Source: Methylocaldum sp002005105
Lineage (GTDB): Bacteria; Pseudomonadota; Gammaproteobacteria; Methylococcales; Methylococcaceae
Length of the DNA: 64,000 nucleotides
Assembly: GCF_051027545.1 (NCBI RefSeq)
Contig: NZ_CP194902.1
Span: forward strand, 2,604,001 to 2,668,000
Direction: 5' to 3'
Of the stretch, positions 28,101 through 36,366 are shown piece by piece. Below the pieces are notes generated by a model, which ran no database searches, had not been told where the DNA came from, and saw only the letters and a program-made list of their open reading frames with translations. The first letter of the stretch is position 1. Each line of letters starts with the position of its first letter. The position numbers and the translations under genes were made by a program.

Positions 28101-28595
28101 CGACACGCACTCGTATCCGACGCTTTCCAGTCTTTGCCGGGTCTCTTCTAGATTAAGCCGGCTGCCTACTTTTAGCGCAAAGGTGTTGGCCAATACATGC
28201 GAGCGCGGCGCCAACCGCTGCATCAAGGTGGCGACCGGAGTAATCAGTATTCCGTGTTCGATGCGCGCCAATTGGGCGAGCGTTTTCAGCCGTTCCGAGA
28301 CGATTTCGGGCAGGGGAGAGAAAACGTCGTAAGGCAGGGTTTCCCAATCGGGAAAGTGGAGTACCGGCGCGCTTCCGTCCAGAAAAAACTCGATTTCGTG
28401 TTCGAGCCTCAGAGCGGTTTGCGTATCTTCGGTCACGATCAGATAGAGCCGTTTATCTTGCTTTACCGCCTGAGCCAAGGCCAGAGAATCGCCGCAGCCA
28501 TTTAGGTTTTGCCAGACCATGGACGGGGCGTTGTAGCCCGGAACGGTCGGCGTGAACGGTGAAATGGCTCCGAACTGTTTTGCAGCTTGATTCAT
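25113..28595 (-). CDS. mfd: Transcription-repair coupling factor Mfd
   Basis: Mfd removes stalled RNA polymerase at lesions and recruits UvrA. The 1160-residue product has all modules in order: the UvrB-like domains (about 15-330), the RNA-polymerase-interacting CarD-like module (about 470-560, DIGSPVVHQDHGVGRYLGL), the RecG-like translocase with Walker A GDVGFGKTEVAMRAAF near residue 642 and DEEHRFGVAQKEHF near 741, the IHRADLLGLAQLHQIRGRVG motif VI, and the C-terminal TRCF domain. Full length, no lesions seen. It is transcribed away from the 351-base region shared with the H-NS-like gene. Confidence 0.98.
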   Translation of the reverse strand: MNQAAKQFGAISPFTPTVPGYNAPSMVWQNLNGCGDSLALAQAVKQDKRLYLIVTEDTQTALRLEHEIEFFLDGSAPVLHFPDWETLPYDVFSPLPEIVSERLKTLAQLARIEHGILITPVATLMQRLAPRSHVLANTFALKVGSRLNLEETRQRLESVGYECVSQVLQHGEFAVRGSIIDLFPMGSTVPYRIELFDDEVESIRTFDTETQRSLEKVREISLFPAREFPFDEEAIKRFRRAFRTHFSEASINNPLYQDVSKGIASGGIEYYLPLFVDQTETLFDYLPKTAAVVLHRAIDDAAEVFFREVEKRHDHRSGHIDRPPLPPESLFLTPSILAERLAVHPRIWIASSPARPTEKFDSVDYDCRPLPPVAIDPKLKQPAVALSSFLSEKAGRILFVAETAGHREALLDTLAKYAIKPQVVENWQGFLAAEKSPCLVVAPMDHGLWLTDPPLAIITETQLSGERAQQRRRRRTAADRNLEQIFRNLEELDIGSPVVHQDHGVGRYLGLTKLTVGGIETEFLALEYANNDKLYVPVSSLHLISRYSGASPDTAPLHKLGGEQWQKARRKALERVRDIAAELLNIYAKRAAKEGHAYKTVTEEYAAFAAGFPFEETPDQENAILDVVKDMAAPLPMDRVICGDVGFGKTEVAMRAAFIAAQNGRQVAVLVPTTLLAQQHFQNFRDRFADWPIRVEVVSRFVGKKQQEQLLEDLEKGTIDILIGTHKILQKDVRFKNLGLVIVDEEHRFGVAQKEHFKKLRSELDFLTLTATPIPRTLNMAMSGLRDISIIATPPPNRHAIKTFVSEWDDALIQEAILREIKRGGQVYFLHNKIETMEKAARDLEKLVPVARVRTAHGQMAERELERIMLDFYHQRFNVLLCTTIIESGIDVPTANTIIIHRADLLGLAQLHQIRGRVGRSHHRAYAYLVVPPKSLMTADAVKRLEAIEATGELGAGFMLSSHDLEIRGAGELLGDEQSGQIQEIGLSLYTELLERAVAALKSGKSLDLDMLPHEAGPEIDLQCPALIPDTYLPDVHTRLVLYKRIANAKNEEDLRKLQVEMIDRFGLLPPQTKNLFAITELKLRAEALGVHKIEAGSGNGRLLFNPNPAVDPAQVIRLIQAQPQTYKLDGPDKLKFFARFDTPESKVVFIGQLLEQLAA

Positions 28596-28946
28596 GGCTC
28601 TGAAGTGATGAATGTCGAACGAATAACTAAAGGGGTAGTGTCGCAGAAAAATCCGCTCTAGGCTCTCGTGCGACCGGGTTAGCGGTATTCGGATGTCTAC
28701 CTATATATATACGGTCAAATTGTTGACAGGTAGGACCGGCATCGATACAGCCTGGTTCTTGGAATTCAATCGAAATAACGCCAATCTTCCGTTTTAACAC
28801 GGGCACTGCGGAATCAGCGCTCATTGCTTCTATCTAATTGTCTAAAATATGAGCGATTTATTTTTTATATTTTTTTAATATACTAATTACGTCTTCACAA
28901 GGTTAACCTATATCTTGTTACGTCAATTTTATAATAGAGGTAGTTT
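28596..28946. other. 351-base AT-rich divergent intergenic region
   Basis: This region lies between leftward mfd and the rightward H-NS-like gene. The right half (about 28830-28946) is very AT-rich, with several T-runs, as expected for a gene under H-NS-type autoregulation. A TATAAT hexamer at 28930-28935 is only 11 bases from the ATG, so it is probably not the -10 element. CTACCT (28697-28702) and AGGTAG (28728-28733) form a weak inverted pair. A GAGGTAG ribosome binding site precedes the H-NS-like start. No coding frame is supported. Confidence 0.5.
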
Positions 28947-29270
28947 ATGAAGGGCAATTTAGCAGACCTTTCCGAAGCCGAACTGGCAAACATGATCGAA
29001 AACGCTCAGAAAGCGTTGAAAGAAAAGAAGGAAACTAAGCGCAAGGAAGTCATAAGCAAGATAAAGGAATTGGCTGCTTCGATCGGTGTTAATGTGGACA
29101 TCACTGAAGGCACAAAGGTCTCCGGGAGAAAGGGCAGTAAAGTTCCGGTTAAATACCAAAACCCCAATAATCTGTCTCAAAAATGGACCGGCCGTGGTAT
29201 GAAACCGAAATGGCTGCAAACGCTCATCGAGCAAGGCCATAAGCTGGAGGACTTTGAAGTGAAGTCCTGA
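28947..29270 (+). CDS. H-NS family histone-like DNA-binding protein
   Basis: The 107-residue product has the two-part H-NS plan: an N-terminal coiled-coil oligomerisation helix (residues about 5-50, ELANMIENAQKALKEKKETK) and a C-terminal DNA-binding domain with the AT-hook-like signature (YQNPNNLSQKWTGRG followed by MKPKWLQTLIEQGHKLEDF). Such proteins silence AT-rich, horizontally acquired DNA and bend DNA. The upstream region is AT-rich, consistent with autoregulation. This gene is convergent with aguB. It could silence the AT-richer accessory genes in the window, but that is inference. Confidence 0.92.
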   Translation: MKGNLADLSEAELANMIENAQKALKEKKETKRKEVISKIKELAASIGVNVDITEGTKVSGRKGSKVPVKYQNPNNLSQKWTGRGMKPKWLQTLIEQGHKLEDFEVKS

Positions 29271-29409
29271 TCGAGAGCAAGATAAGGTCCCCGGCCGGAC
29301 CGCCGGGTTCCACTGCAATTCTGCTATCGAGTGAACAGGATCGAAAGGATTTTGGCTCCTGAAACTTGGCTGCCGATGAATTCTTGTACCTGGTTTCGCG
29401 GCGATTTTG

Positions 29410-30300
29410 CTAATCCAGATAACGTTTAGTCAATCCGCCATACTCTTCGATCCGCCGGTCACGCAGGTACGGCCAGATTCGACGGACGTCCTCCGATCGG
29501 CGGCGGTTTATTTCAACCACCATAACCCGCTCTTCTTTCTCGTTGGCCTGACAAAGAATTTCCCCTTGGGGGCCGGCGACAAAACTATTTCCCCAGAACA
29601 TGATGCCTCTGGTTTGACCGCTTGGATCAGGCTCGTGCCCGATGCGATTGCAGGAGATGACCGGTAGGCCATTGGCAACGGCGTGTGCCCGTTGAATGGT
29701 TATCCAGGCTTGCAATTGCCTTTGCTGTTCGTCGGCGTCGTCGTCCGGATTCCAGCCGATGGCCGTGGGGTACAGCAGCAGATCGGCACCCGCAAGGGCC
29801 ATTAGCCGCGCGGCTTCCGGATACCATTGGTCCCAGCATACCAAGACTCCGAGTTTTCCCAATGAGGTGGTTATCGGTTTGAAACCTATATCACCGGGCG
29901 TGAAATAAAATTTTTCATAATATCCCGGATCATCGGGTATATGCATTTTTCGGTATTTACCCGCTAAACTGCCGTTTTTTTCCAGTACGACAGCCGTGTT
30001 GTGATATAGCCCCGGAGCGCGCCGTTCGAATAGCGAAGCTACGATGACTATTCCAAGCTCTTTAGCAAGTACGCCCAAGATTTCGGTGGTCGGTCCCGGT
30101 ATGGGTTCGGCCAGATCGAAACGGCTGCAATCTTCCGTCTGGCAGAAATAAGGGCCGAGATGGAGTTCCGGCAGCAATACCAGTTTCGCACCCTGGGCCG
30201 CGCCATCTTTCACACCCTGAATCGATATCTTCAGATTGACATCCTTGTCCGCAGAGCCGCAGGCTTGTTGTACCAAACCTATTTTGATCGATTGTGTCAT
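29410..30300 (-). CDS. aguB: N-carbamoylputrescine amidase
   Basis: AguB hydrolyses N-carbamoylputrescine to putrescine, CO2 and ammonia, the last step from agmatine. The 296-residue product is a nitrilase-superfamily amidase with Glu45 (LLPELHLGPYFC), Lys118 (KYRKMHIPDDPGYYEKFYF) and Cys155 (VLVCWDQWYPEAARLMAL). The HIPDDP and FYFTPGD segments set AguB apart from other nitrilases. It starts one base downstream of aguA, so the pair is co-transcribed and probably translationally coupled. Together they give an agmatine-based putrescine pathway. Confidence 0.96.
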   Translation of the reverse strand: MTQSIKIGLVQQACGSADKDVNLKISIQGVKDGAAQGAKLVLLPELHLGPYFCQTEDCSRFDLAEPIPGPTTEILGVLAKELGIVIVASLFERRAPGLYHNTAVVLEKNGSLAGKYRKMHIPDDPGYYEKFYFTPGDIGFKPITTSLGKLGVLVCWDQWYPEAARLMALAGADLLLYPTAIGWNPDDDADEQQRQLQAWITIQRAHAVANGLPVISCNRIGHEPDPSGQTRGIMFWGNSFVAGPQGEILCQANEKEERVMVVEINRRRSEDVRRIWPYLRDRRIEEYGGLTKRYLD

Positions 30301-30301
30301 A

Positions 30302-31399
30302 TCAGGTTACTCGAACTATTCTCGGAAACTGCATGGTCATGCAGTGCAGGCTGCCGTATTGTCGGATGAGCGGTATACAAGGTATGCCCACGATTTCGCG
30401 ATCCGGAAAGGCATCGGCCAAACGCGCCACAGCTTCGGAGTCCGCCGGATCGTCATATACAGGGACTAGAACGGCTCCATTGATGATTAGAAAATTGGCG
30501 TAAGTCGCCGGCAATCGATCGCCTTCTTCGCTGAAAATCGGTTGCGGAATATTTAAAGGTATCAAGCGATAAGATTGACCCGAAAACGTGACGAAGGTTC
30601 GCAGTTGATTTTCCATCGCTTTGAATTCGTCGTATAGCGGATCGCCGGGATCGTTGCAGGCGGTGTAGGCGATCGTATCTGCCGAACAAAAGCGGGCCAG
30701 GGTATCGATATGGGCATCGGTATCGTCGCCCTCGGCATGGCCATGGTCGAGCCAAAGAATACGGTTGGCGCCGAGGCTGGTTTTCAGCCGATTGTCGATT
30801 TGTTCGCGCGTCAGTTCCGGATTGCGGTTGGGATTGAGCAGGCAGCGGCTGGTTGTCATGATCGTGCCTTCACCGTCCGATTCCACACTTCCGCCTTCTA
30901 ATGTAAAGTCGACTCTATCCATCGGGATGTCGCCAAGCAATCCAGACGCGTGGAGGTGCTGAGCCAATCGGGCATCAGCCTCGTGCGGATATTTTCCGCC
31001 CCATCCGTTGAAGCGAAAGTCGATAAGCCTTACGCCTTGTTCGGTTGCTAGCGTGAGCGGCGCCGTATCCCGCACCCACACGTCGTCGTAAGACATCTGA
31101 GCGAACCGAACCCGGTCGAGATTCGCGGCGCATGCCGCCAACCGTTGATGGATATGCCTTTGATGGGCATCATCCCGGCAAATAATAATCACAGTTTCAC
31201 GGCTAGCGATTTCGAGTGCGATCAGGTCGTATGTTTTTTCGACCGCATTTAGCCACGGCTCGAAATCGCCTTGAGAATAAGGCCAAGCGATCAAAACCGC
31301 TGATTGCTCCGCCCATTCGGGCACCAAAACGGATAAAAGTGATGATGTCACGGTCAGAATATCGGTTCCGGAAAAACCGATTATTGTACCGTAAAACAT
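30302..31399 (-). CDS. aguA: Agmatine deiminase
   Basis: AguA converts agmatine to N-carbamoylputrescine and ammonia. The product belongs to the guanidine-modifying (PAD-like) fold: VLIAWPYSQGDFEPWL, RFAQMSYDDVWVRDTAPL with the active-site Asp pair, EGGSVESDGEGT with the catalytic Glu, LDHGHAEGDDTDAHID with the catalytic His-Asp region, and GSLHCMTMQ with the nucleophilic Cys near residue 353. The ATG at 31399 gives 365 residues but lacks a ribosome binding site; a GTG at 31351 would give 349 residues, closer to the family. The start is therefore uncertain. It lies one base upstream of aguB and is divergent from the copper ATPase gene. Confidence 0.95.
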   Translation of the reverse strand: MFYGTIIGFSGTDILTVTSSLLSVLVPEWAEQSAVLIAWPYSQGDFEPWLNAVEKTYDLIALEIASRETVIIICRDDAHQRHIHQRLAACAANLDRVRFAQMSYDDVWVRDTAPLTLATEQGVRLIDFRFNGWGGKYPHEADARLAQHLHASGLLGDIPMDRVDFTLEGGSVESDGEGTIMTTSRCLLNPNRNPELTREQIDNRLKTSLGANRILWLDHGHAEGDDTDAHIDTLARFCSADTIAYTACNDPGDPLYDEFKAMENQLRTFVTFSGQSYRLIPLNIPQPIFSEEGDRLPATYANFLIINGAVLVPVYDDPADSEAVARLADAFPDREIVGIPCIPLIRQYGSLHCMTMQFPRIVRVT

Positions 31400-31557
31400 C
31401 CGTAGTAGCGGGGGCGCTCGGTTTGGTATACGGTAGCGGGGTATTAGGCACGGCCCAATACGTTATGCGGACAGCAACTCCGCTGGACAGCCGATAAAAA
31501 TAATGGCGGCGAAAGGGTATTAATTCCGCACAAGAGCTTTTTTTCATAGAGAACACT

Positions 31558-33789
31558 ATGGCATCGACTCTCCATCCCGAATCGAAAACTATCCGCCTTT
31601 CCGTCTCCGGCATGCGCTGCGCCGGGTGTGTCGAGGCCGTCGAGACCGCGCTGCGCTCGCTGCCCAATGTGTTTTCCGCCGATGTCAATTTTGCCGATCA
31701 TTCCGCTCTGGTGCGAGGGAACGTGGACCCGGACGTCTTGCGCAAGGCCGTGCAGGATGCGGGTTACGATGCGGCGGTAATGGAGGGATTGGAAGATCCG
31801 GCCGAACAGGAGGCGCTGGAAACCGCCCGTTACCATACGCTGCTCAACAAGGCCGCCGTCGCCGGCGCGGTCGGCGCGCCTTTGATGCTGGTAGAGCACT
31901 TCGGATGGTTTCCTATGCTGGGGGAGCCGACCGCCCGCGGCGTGTGGCTGATCGTTTCCATGGTCACGTTGTGGGTTCTGTATTTCTCAGGCGGCCATTT
32001 CTTCAGGGGGGCGATCAAGAGTTTGCAGCATCGCCAGGCCAATATGGATACCCTGATCGCGCTCGGCACCGGCGCCGCCTGGTTCTACTCGACCATGGCC
32101 ATTTTCTTTTCCGACAGCCTGCCGATGCTGGCGCGGCACGCCTACTTCGAAGCGGCGACCATCATTCTGGCGTTCATCAACCTGGGAAGCGCCCTGGAAA
32201 TGCGCGCCCGCGGCAAAACGTCGTCCGCAATCCGTCAGTTGATCGGTCTTCAGCCGCGAACGGCACGCGTGTTGAGGGATGGTCAAGAGATCGATATTCC
32301 CATCGCGGAGGTTGGTCTGGATGAAACCTTGCGGGTGAGGCCGGGCGAAAAAATCCCGGTGGACGGCGTCGTCATCGAGGGTCATTCCAGCCTGGACGAA
32401 TCCATGCTCACCGGCGAACCCATGCCGGTCGAGAAAACCGTGGGAGACGAAGTCGTCGCCGGCACGCTCAATCAGTCTGGAACGCTGCTGTTCAAGGCAA
32501 CCCGGATCGGGCGCGACACCGTATTGGCGCAAATCATCGCCAGCGTTCGAAAGGCGCAGGCGAGCAAGCCGGAAATCGCCCGCCTCGTGGACCGTGTTGC
32601 TTCCGTGTTCGTTCCGGCAGTCGTGGCGGTTTCGCTGCTGACCTTCCTGGTTTGGTGGACGGCCGGGCCGGCCCCGGCGCTCGGCTACGCCTTCGTCACG
32701 GCCATGACGGTGCTGGTAATCGCCTGTCCCTGCGCCTTGGGGCTGGCTACGCCGATATCCATCATGGTGGCGGTCGGAAAGGCGGCGCAGAAGGGCATCC
32801 TCATCCGCAACGGCGACGCGCTTCAATCGGCGGGGAAACTGACCTGCATCGTGCTGGACAAAACCGGAACGGTGACCGAGGGCAAACCGCGTCTGGTTCG
32901 AATCGAGACCTCTCAGGATTGGACCGAGGAACAGGTACTCCAATGGGCGGCGAGTCTCGAAACCGGGTCCGAGCATCCCCTGGCCGCGGCGATTCTGGCG
33001 GCGGCCGCCGAGAAGAACGGCACTCTCCTGCCGGTTACGGGATTCGCGGCGGTTGCGGGTCATGGCGTTTCGGGTCTCATCGAAAACCGTGCCGTACTGT
33101 TGGGTAATTTGACCTTGATGGCCGAACAGGGAATCGATTGCGGACGTTTCGCCGAACGCTTGACCGAGTTGGCTAGCGAGGGGCAAACCCCCGTCCTGTT
33201 GGCGGTCGACAGAACCGTGGTCGGGCTGCTTTCGGTGGCCGATCCGATCAAGGCGGATTCCAAGCAAGCCGTTGCGCGATTGAGATCCATGGGCGTACGG
33301 GTGCTCATGGTAACCGGCGACAACGAGGTCACGGCCAAGGCGATTGCCGCCGAGGCCGGCATCGACGAGGTACGCGCGCAGGTGCTTCCCCAGGATAAGG
33401 CTGCTGTCGTGAAAGCCTTGCAGGAGGCCGGGGAGATCGTAGGCATGGTAGGCGATGGCATCAACGATGCACCGGCCTTGGCCCAGTCCAACGTGGGGCT
33501 GGCGATCGGCACCGGCACCGATGTCGCCATAGAAAGCGGCGACGTGGTGATCATGGGCGGTTCGCTCCTGAAAGTAGCCGAGGCCATGGAGCTGTCGCGG
33601 GCCACGGTGCGCAACATCAAGCAGAATCTGTTCGGAGCCTTTATCTACAACACGCTTGCTATTCCGATCGCCGCCGGTTTTCTCTATCCGGTTTTCGGAA
33701 TCCTGCTCAATCCCATGATCGCCGGCGCAGCCATGGCGATGTCCTCGGTGACGGTGGTGAGCAATGCCAACCGCTTGCGGTATTTTTGA
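31558..33789 (+). CDS. copA: Copper-translocating P1B-type ATPase
   Basis: This 743-residue protein exports Cu(I) from the cytoplasm. It has a single N-terminal heavy-metal-associated domain (Cys21 and Cys24 in GMRCAGCVEAV), eight predicted membrane helices and the Cu(I) transport motif CPC near residues 390-392 (VIACPCALGLATP). The phosphorylation loop DKTGTVTEGKP is near residue 434, the SEHPLAAAI nucleotide-binding motif follows, and GDGINDAPALAQSNVG is near 631. Length is typical. No CueR-type operator was recognised in the 158-base region shared with aguA, and no copper chaperone is adjacent. Confidence 0.96.
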   Translation: MASTLHPESKTIRLSVSGMRCAGCVEAVETALRSLPNVFSADVNFADHSALVRGNVDPDVLRKAVQDAGYDAAVMEGLEDPAEQEALETARYHTLLNKAAVAGAVGAPLMLVEHFGWFPMLGEPTARGVWLIVSMVTLWVLYFSGGHFFRGAIKSLQHRQANMDTLIALGTGAAWFYSTMAIFFSDSLPMLARHAYFEAATIILAFINLGSALEMRARGKTSSAIRQLIGLQPRTARVLRDGQEIDIPIAEVGLDETLRVRPGEKIPVDGVVIEGHSSLDESMLTGEPMPVEKTVGDEVVAGTLNQSGTLLFKATRIGRDTVLAQIIASVRKAQASKPEIARLVDRVASVFVPAVVAVSLLTFLVWWTAGPAPALGYAFVTAMTVLVIACPCALGLATPISIMVAVGKAAQKGILIRNGDALQSAGKLTCIVLDKTGTVTEGKPRLVRIETSQDWTEEQVLQWAASLETGSEHPLAAAILAAAAEKNGTLLPVTGFAAVAGHGVSGLIENRAVLLGNLTLMAEQGIDCGRFAERLTELASEGQTPVLLAVDRTVVGLLSVADPIKADSKQAVARLRSMGVRVLMVTGDNEVTAKAIAAEAGIDEVRAQVLPQDKAAVVKALQEAGEIVGMVGDGINDAPALAQSNVGLAIGTGTDVAIESGDVVIMGGSLLKVAEAMELSRATVRNIKQNLFGAFIYNTLAIPIAAGFLYPVFGILLNPMIAGAAMAMSSVTVVSNANRLRYF

Positions 33790-33879
33790 CGGACCGGGCC
33801 CGCTCGCTTCTATAGCAATGGTGGTAGAATTCTCCGGTTTTTCGGCACGGTTTTAGCTGAAGCGGAGGTAAGTTAATCA

Positions 33880-34626
33880 ATGGCAGGTCATAGCAAGTGG
33901 GCCAACATCCAACATCGCAAGGGCGCTCAAGACGCCAAGCGCGGCAAGCTGTTCACCAAGCTGATTCGGGAGATCACCGTGTCGGCCCGGAACGGAGGCG
34001 GCGATCCCGCGAATAACCCGCGCCTTAGGGCGGCGATGGACAAGGCCCTCACCGCCAATATGTCCAAGGACACCATCGAACGGGCCATCAAGAAAGGTAC
34101 CGGTGCTGGCGAAGGCGACAATTACGAGGAAGTGCGCTACGAGGGCTACGGCCCCGGCGGCATTGCGGTAATGGTGGATTGCCTGACCGACAACCGCAAT
34201 CGCACGGTTTCGGAAGTGCGCCATGCCTTCACCAAGGCGGGCGGCAACTTGGGCACCGACGGCTCCGTGGCCTATTTGTTTTCGAAGACCGGCATCATCA
34301 GTTATCCGGCGAGCGTCGAAGAGGACCGGGTGATGGAGGCCGCGCTCGAAGCCGGCGCGGACGATGTGATCAGCAACGGCGACGGTTCGATCGATGTGCT
34401 GGTCGCTCCGGATCAGTTCGAGACGGTGCGCGATACGCTCGCGCAAGCCGGGCTCGCGCCAGAGAGCGCCGAGGTGACTATGCGAGCCAGCACCAGCGTG
34501 GCCTTGGACAAGGACGACGCGGAGAAGATGATCCGCCTTCTGGAGCGTCTGGAAGATTTGGACGACGTACAAAATGTTTATTCCAATGCTGATATCAGCG
34601 AGGACATCCTCGCCCAGATCGGATAA
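33880..34626 (+). CDS. yebC: YebC/TACO1-family protein
   Basis: The 248-residue product begins MAGHSKWANIQHRKGAQDAKR, the invariant YebC start. The family has been described as transcriptional regulators and, more recently, as translation factors that relieve ribosome pausing at proline stretches. The NPRLRAAMDKALTANMSKDT and YEGYGPGGIAVMVDCLTDNRNRT blocks are complete. It lies 9 bases before ruvC, the classical yebC-ruvC arrangement, and is the first gene of the rightward series running to queC. A good GGAGG-type ribosome binding site (GCGGAGGTAAG) precedes it. Confidence 0.97.
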   Translation: MAGHSKWANIQHRKGAQDAKRGKLFTKLIREITVSARNGGGDPANNPRLRAAMDKALTANMSKDTIERAIKKGTGAGEGDNYEEVRYEGYGPGGIAVMVDCLTDNRNRTVSEVRHAFTKAGGNLGTDGSVAYLFSKTGIISYPASVEEDRVMEAALEAGADDVISNGDGSIDVLVAPDQFETVRDTLAQAGLAPESAEVTMRASTSVALDKDDAEKMIRLLERLEDLDDVQNVYSNADISEDILAQIG

Positions 34627-34635
34627 AGAGGCGAT

Positions 34636-35142
34636 GTGACGGTCGTTTTGGGACTGGACCCGGGGTCACGCCGTACCGGCTACGGCGTCGTTCGCGATAG
34701 CGATAAAGGACCCGTCTTGATTGCCTGTGGGTGTATTCGCACGGAAACGGATCATTTTCCCGAACGCCTCAAGCAAATCTATGACGGGGTCTATAAAATC
34801 GCGCTCGAATTCCGGCCCGACGAACTGGCCATCGAGCAAGTGTTCATGCACAAGAATGCCGATTCGGCTCTGAAGCTCGGGCAGGCCAGGGGAGCCGCCA
34901 TCTGCGGGGGCCTTGCGGCGGGATTGCCGGTTCATGAATATGCCGCGCGGCAGGTGAAGCAGGCCCTGGTCGGAAAAGGCAGTGCGGACAAGCTGCAAGT
35001 CCAGCACATGGTGCGTTTCCTGCTCAAATTTTCTTCGCCGCTGCAATTGGACGCCAGTGATGCTTTGGGCGTGGCCTTGTGCCATATCCACCACCGGCAG
35101 ACCTTGCGGCGTCTGCGGCTGGCCGGAGTTGTGATGCGATGA
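34636..35142 (+). CDS. ruvC: Crossover junction endodeoxyribonuclease RuvC
   Basis: RuvC is the Holliday junction resolvase. The 168-residue product starts at GTG 34636. The four catalytic acids are visible: Asp8 in GLDPGSRRTGYG, Glu67 in LAIEQVFMHKN, and Asp139 and Asp142 in LDASDALGVALCH. The basic loop VKQALVGKGSADKLQVQHMV is also typical. Its stop codon overlaps the ruvA start (ATGA), so the two are translationally coupled. Confidence 0.98.
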   Translation: MTVVLGLDPGSRRTGYGVVRDSDKGPVLIACGCIRTETDHFPERLKQIYDGVYKIALEFRPDELAIEQVFMHKNADSALKLGQARGAAICGGLAAGLPVHEYAARQVKQALVGKGSADKLQVQHMVRFLLKFSSPLQLDASDALGVALCHIHHRQTLRRLRLAGVVMR

Positions 35143-35735
35143 TCGGATTTTTGCGCGGTTTGGTGGTCGCCAAAAAGCCGCCTTCTCTTTTGTTGGACGT
35201 GCGCGGCGTCGGGTACGAGATCGACGCGCCGATGTCGACCTTCTACAAGCTGCCGGAGATCGGCGAAGAGGTGACGCTGTACACCCATCTGGCGATCCGC
35301 GAGGACGCCCACAGCCTGTTCGGATTCGTATCCGAGGCGGAGCGCGCCCTGTTCCGCAGCCTGATCCGTGTCAGCGGCGTCGGTGCGAAGCTCGCCCTGG
35401 CGATTCTGTCGGGTTTGAGCGCCGAAGAGTTCCACCGTTGCGTGGAAGCGCAGGACGCCGCCCGTCTGGTGCGCTTGCCGGGGGTCGGCAAGAAAACCGC
35501 GGAACGCTTGATCATCGAAATGCGGGACCGTCTGCCCGAGCTGCCCACGGTTCATCTGCCCGGCGCGGGAACCCTGCCGGCACCGGCGGCGAGTCCGGTG
35601 GACGATGCGGTCAGCGCATTGATCGCTTTAGGATTCAAGCCGCAGGATGCCAACAGCCTGGTGCGGAAGGTTCCGGTCGACGGCAAGAGCAGCGAGGAGA
35701 TCATTCGTTCAGCCTTGCAGTCCGCGGCGAAGTAA
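35139..35735 (+). CDS. ruvA: Holliday junction helicase subunit RuvA
   Basis: RuvA binds Holliday junctions and recruits the RuvB motor. The 198-residue product starts MIGFLRGLVVAKKPPSLLLD at 35139, overlapping the ruvC stop. The OB fold (residues 1-62), two helix-hairpin-helix motifs (SGVGAKLALAILSG and PGVGKKTAERLIIEMRD) and the C-terminal RuvB-binding domain (AVSALIALGFKPQDANSLVRK) are all present. Unusually, ruvB does not follow directly: a Uma2-family gene intervenes. Confidence 0.98.
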   Translation: MIGFLRGLVVAKKPPSLLLDVRGVGYEIDAPMSTFYKLPEIGEEVTLYTHLAIREDAHSLFGFVSEAERALFRSLIRVSGVGAKLALAILSGLSAEEFHRCVEAQDAARLVRLPGVGKKTAERLIIEMRDRLPELPTVHLPGAGTLPAPAASPVDDAVSALIALGFKPQDANSLVRKVPVDGKSSEEIIRSALQSAAK

Positions 35736-35774
35736 AAACCGGCTGAACTTTGATACGATAGAATCCGAGCAGCC

Positions 35775-36335
35775 ATGGCGAATCCAGCGATTAAACCCGC
35801 GACCTACGAAGACATTCTCGCCCTTCCGCCCAATTTGGTGGGAGAAATCGTTTACGGGCGCCTGATCACCCATCCCCGTCCGGCGCCGCGTCATGCGCGG
35901 GCGTCATCGAATCTCGGGGTTCGGATCGGCGGTCCTTTCGATTTGGGTGATGGCGGCCCCGGAGGCTGGTGGATTTTGGACGAGCCGGAGCTTCATCTCG
36001 GTGGGCACGTCCTGGTGCCGGACCTGGCCGGATGGCGACGGGAGCGAATGCCCCGCTTGCCCGATGCCGCCTGGTTCGAATGCGTACCGGACTGGGTTTG
36101 CGAAGTGCTGTCGCCGTCTACGGCCCGCGACGACCGCGCCGAAAAGCTGCCGCTCTACGGCTCCCTGGGCGTAGCTCATGCCTGGCTGGTCGACCCTGAC
36201 ACGCGGGTTCTCGAGGCTTACGAAAACCAGCAGGGGCGCTGGTTGCTGGTACAGACCCATGCCGGCGACAGCCGGGTTTCCGTTCCGCCTTTCGAAGCCG
36301 TCGAATGGGCGTTGGGGGAACTGTGGGCGGAGTAA
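35775..36335 (+). CDS. Uma2-family (DUF820) putative endonuclease
   Basis: The 186-residue product has the Uma2/DUF820 PD-(D/E)XK fold: an N-terminal TYEDILALPPNLVGEIVYGRL element, the active-site strand VLVPDLAGWRRERMP, then WVCEVLSPSTARDDRAEKLP and YGSLGVAHAWLVDPDTR. These proteins are numerous and poorly understood in cyanobacteria and some proteobacteria. A restriction-like or DNA-repair nuclease activity is assumed from the fold only. The gene sits between ruvA (39 bases upstream) and ruvB (31 bases downstream) on the same strand, which splits the usual ruvAB pair. Base composition matches the neighbours, so any insertion is not recent. Whether it works with RuvAB is unknown. Confidence 0.88.
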   Translation: MANPAIKPATYEDILALPPNLVGEIVYGRLITHPRPAPRHARASSNLGVRIGGPFDLGDGGPGGWWILDEPELHLGGHVLVPDLAGWRRERMPRLPDAAWFECVPDWVCEVLSPSTARDDRAEKLPLYGSLGVAHAWLVDPDTRVLEAYENQQGRWLLVQTHAGDSRVSVPPFEAVEWALGELWAE

Positions 36336-36366
36336 TTGCCGCTCAAAATAGACCGTATTTATAACT

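Noticed and set aside
28930..28935. TATAAT hexamer as -10 box for the H-NS-like gene
   Set aside because: It lies only 11 bases from the ATG with no suitable -35 and would leave no leader for the ribosome binding site.
31400..31557. A CueR-type operator before copA
   Set aside because: The expected inverted CTTGACC/GGTCAAG-like pattern was not found in the divergent region.
31987..33267. A 426-codon minus-strand frame inside copA
   Set aside because: It is antisense to the strongly conserved P-type ATPase and has no family resemblance.
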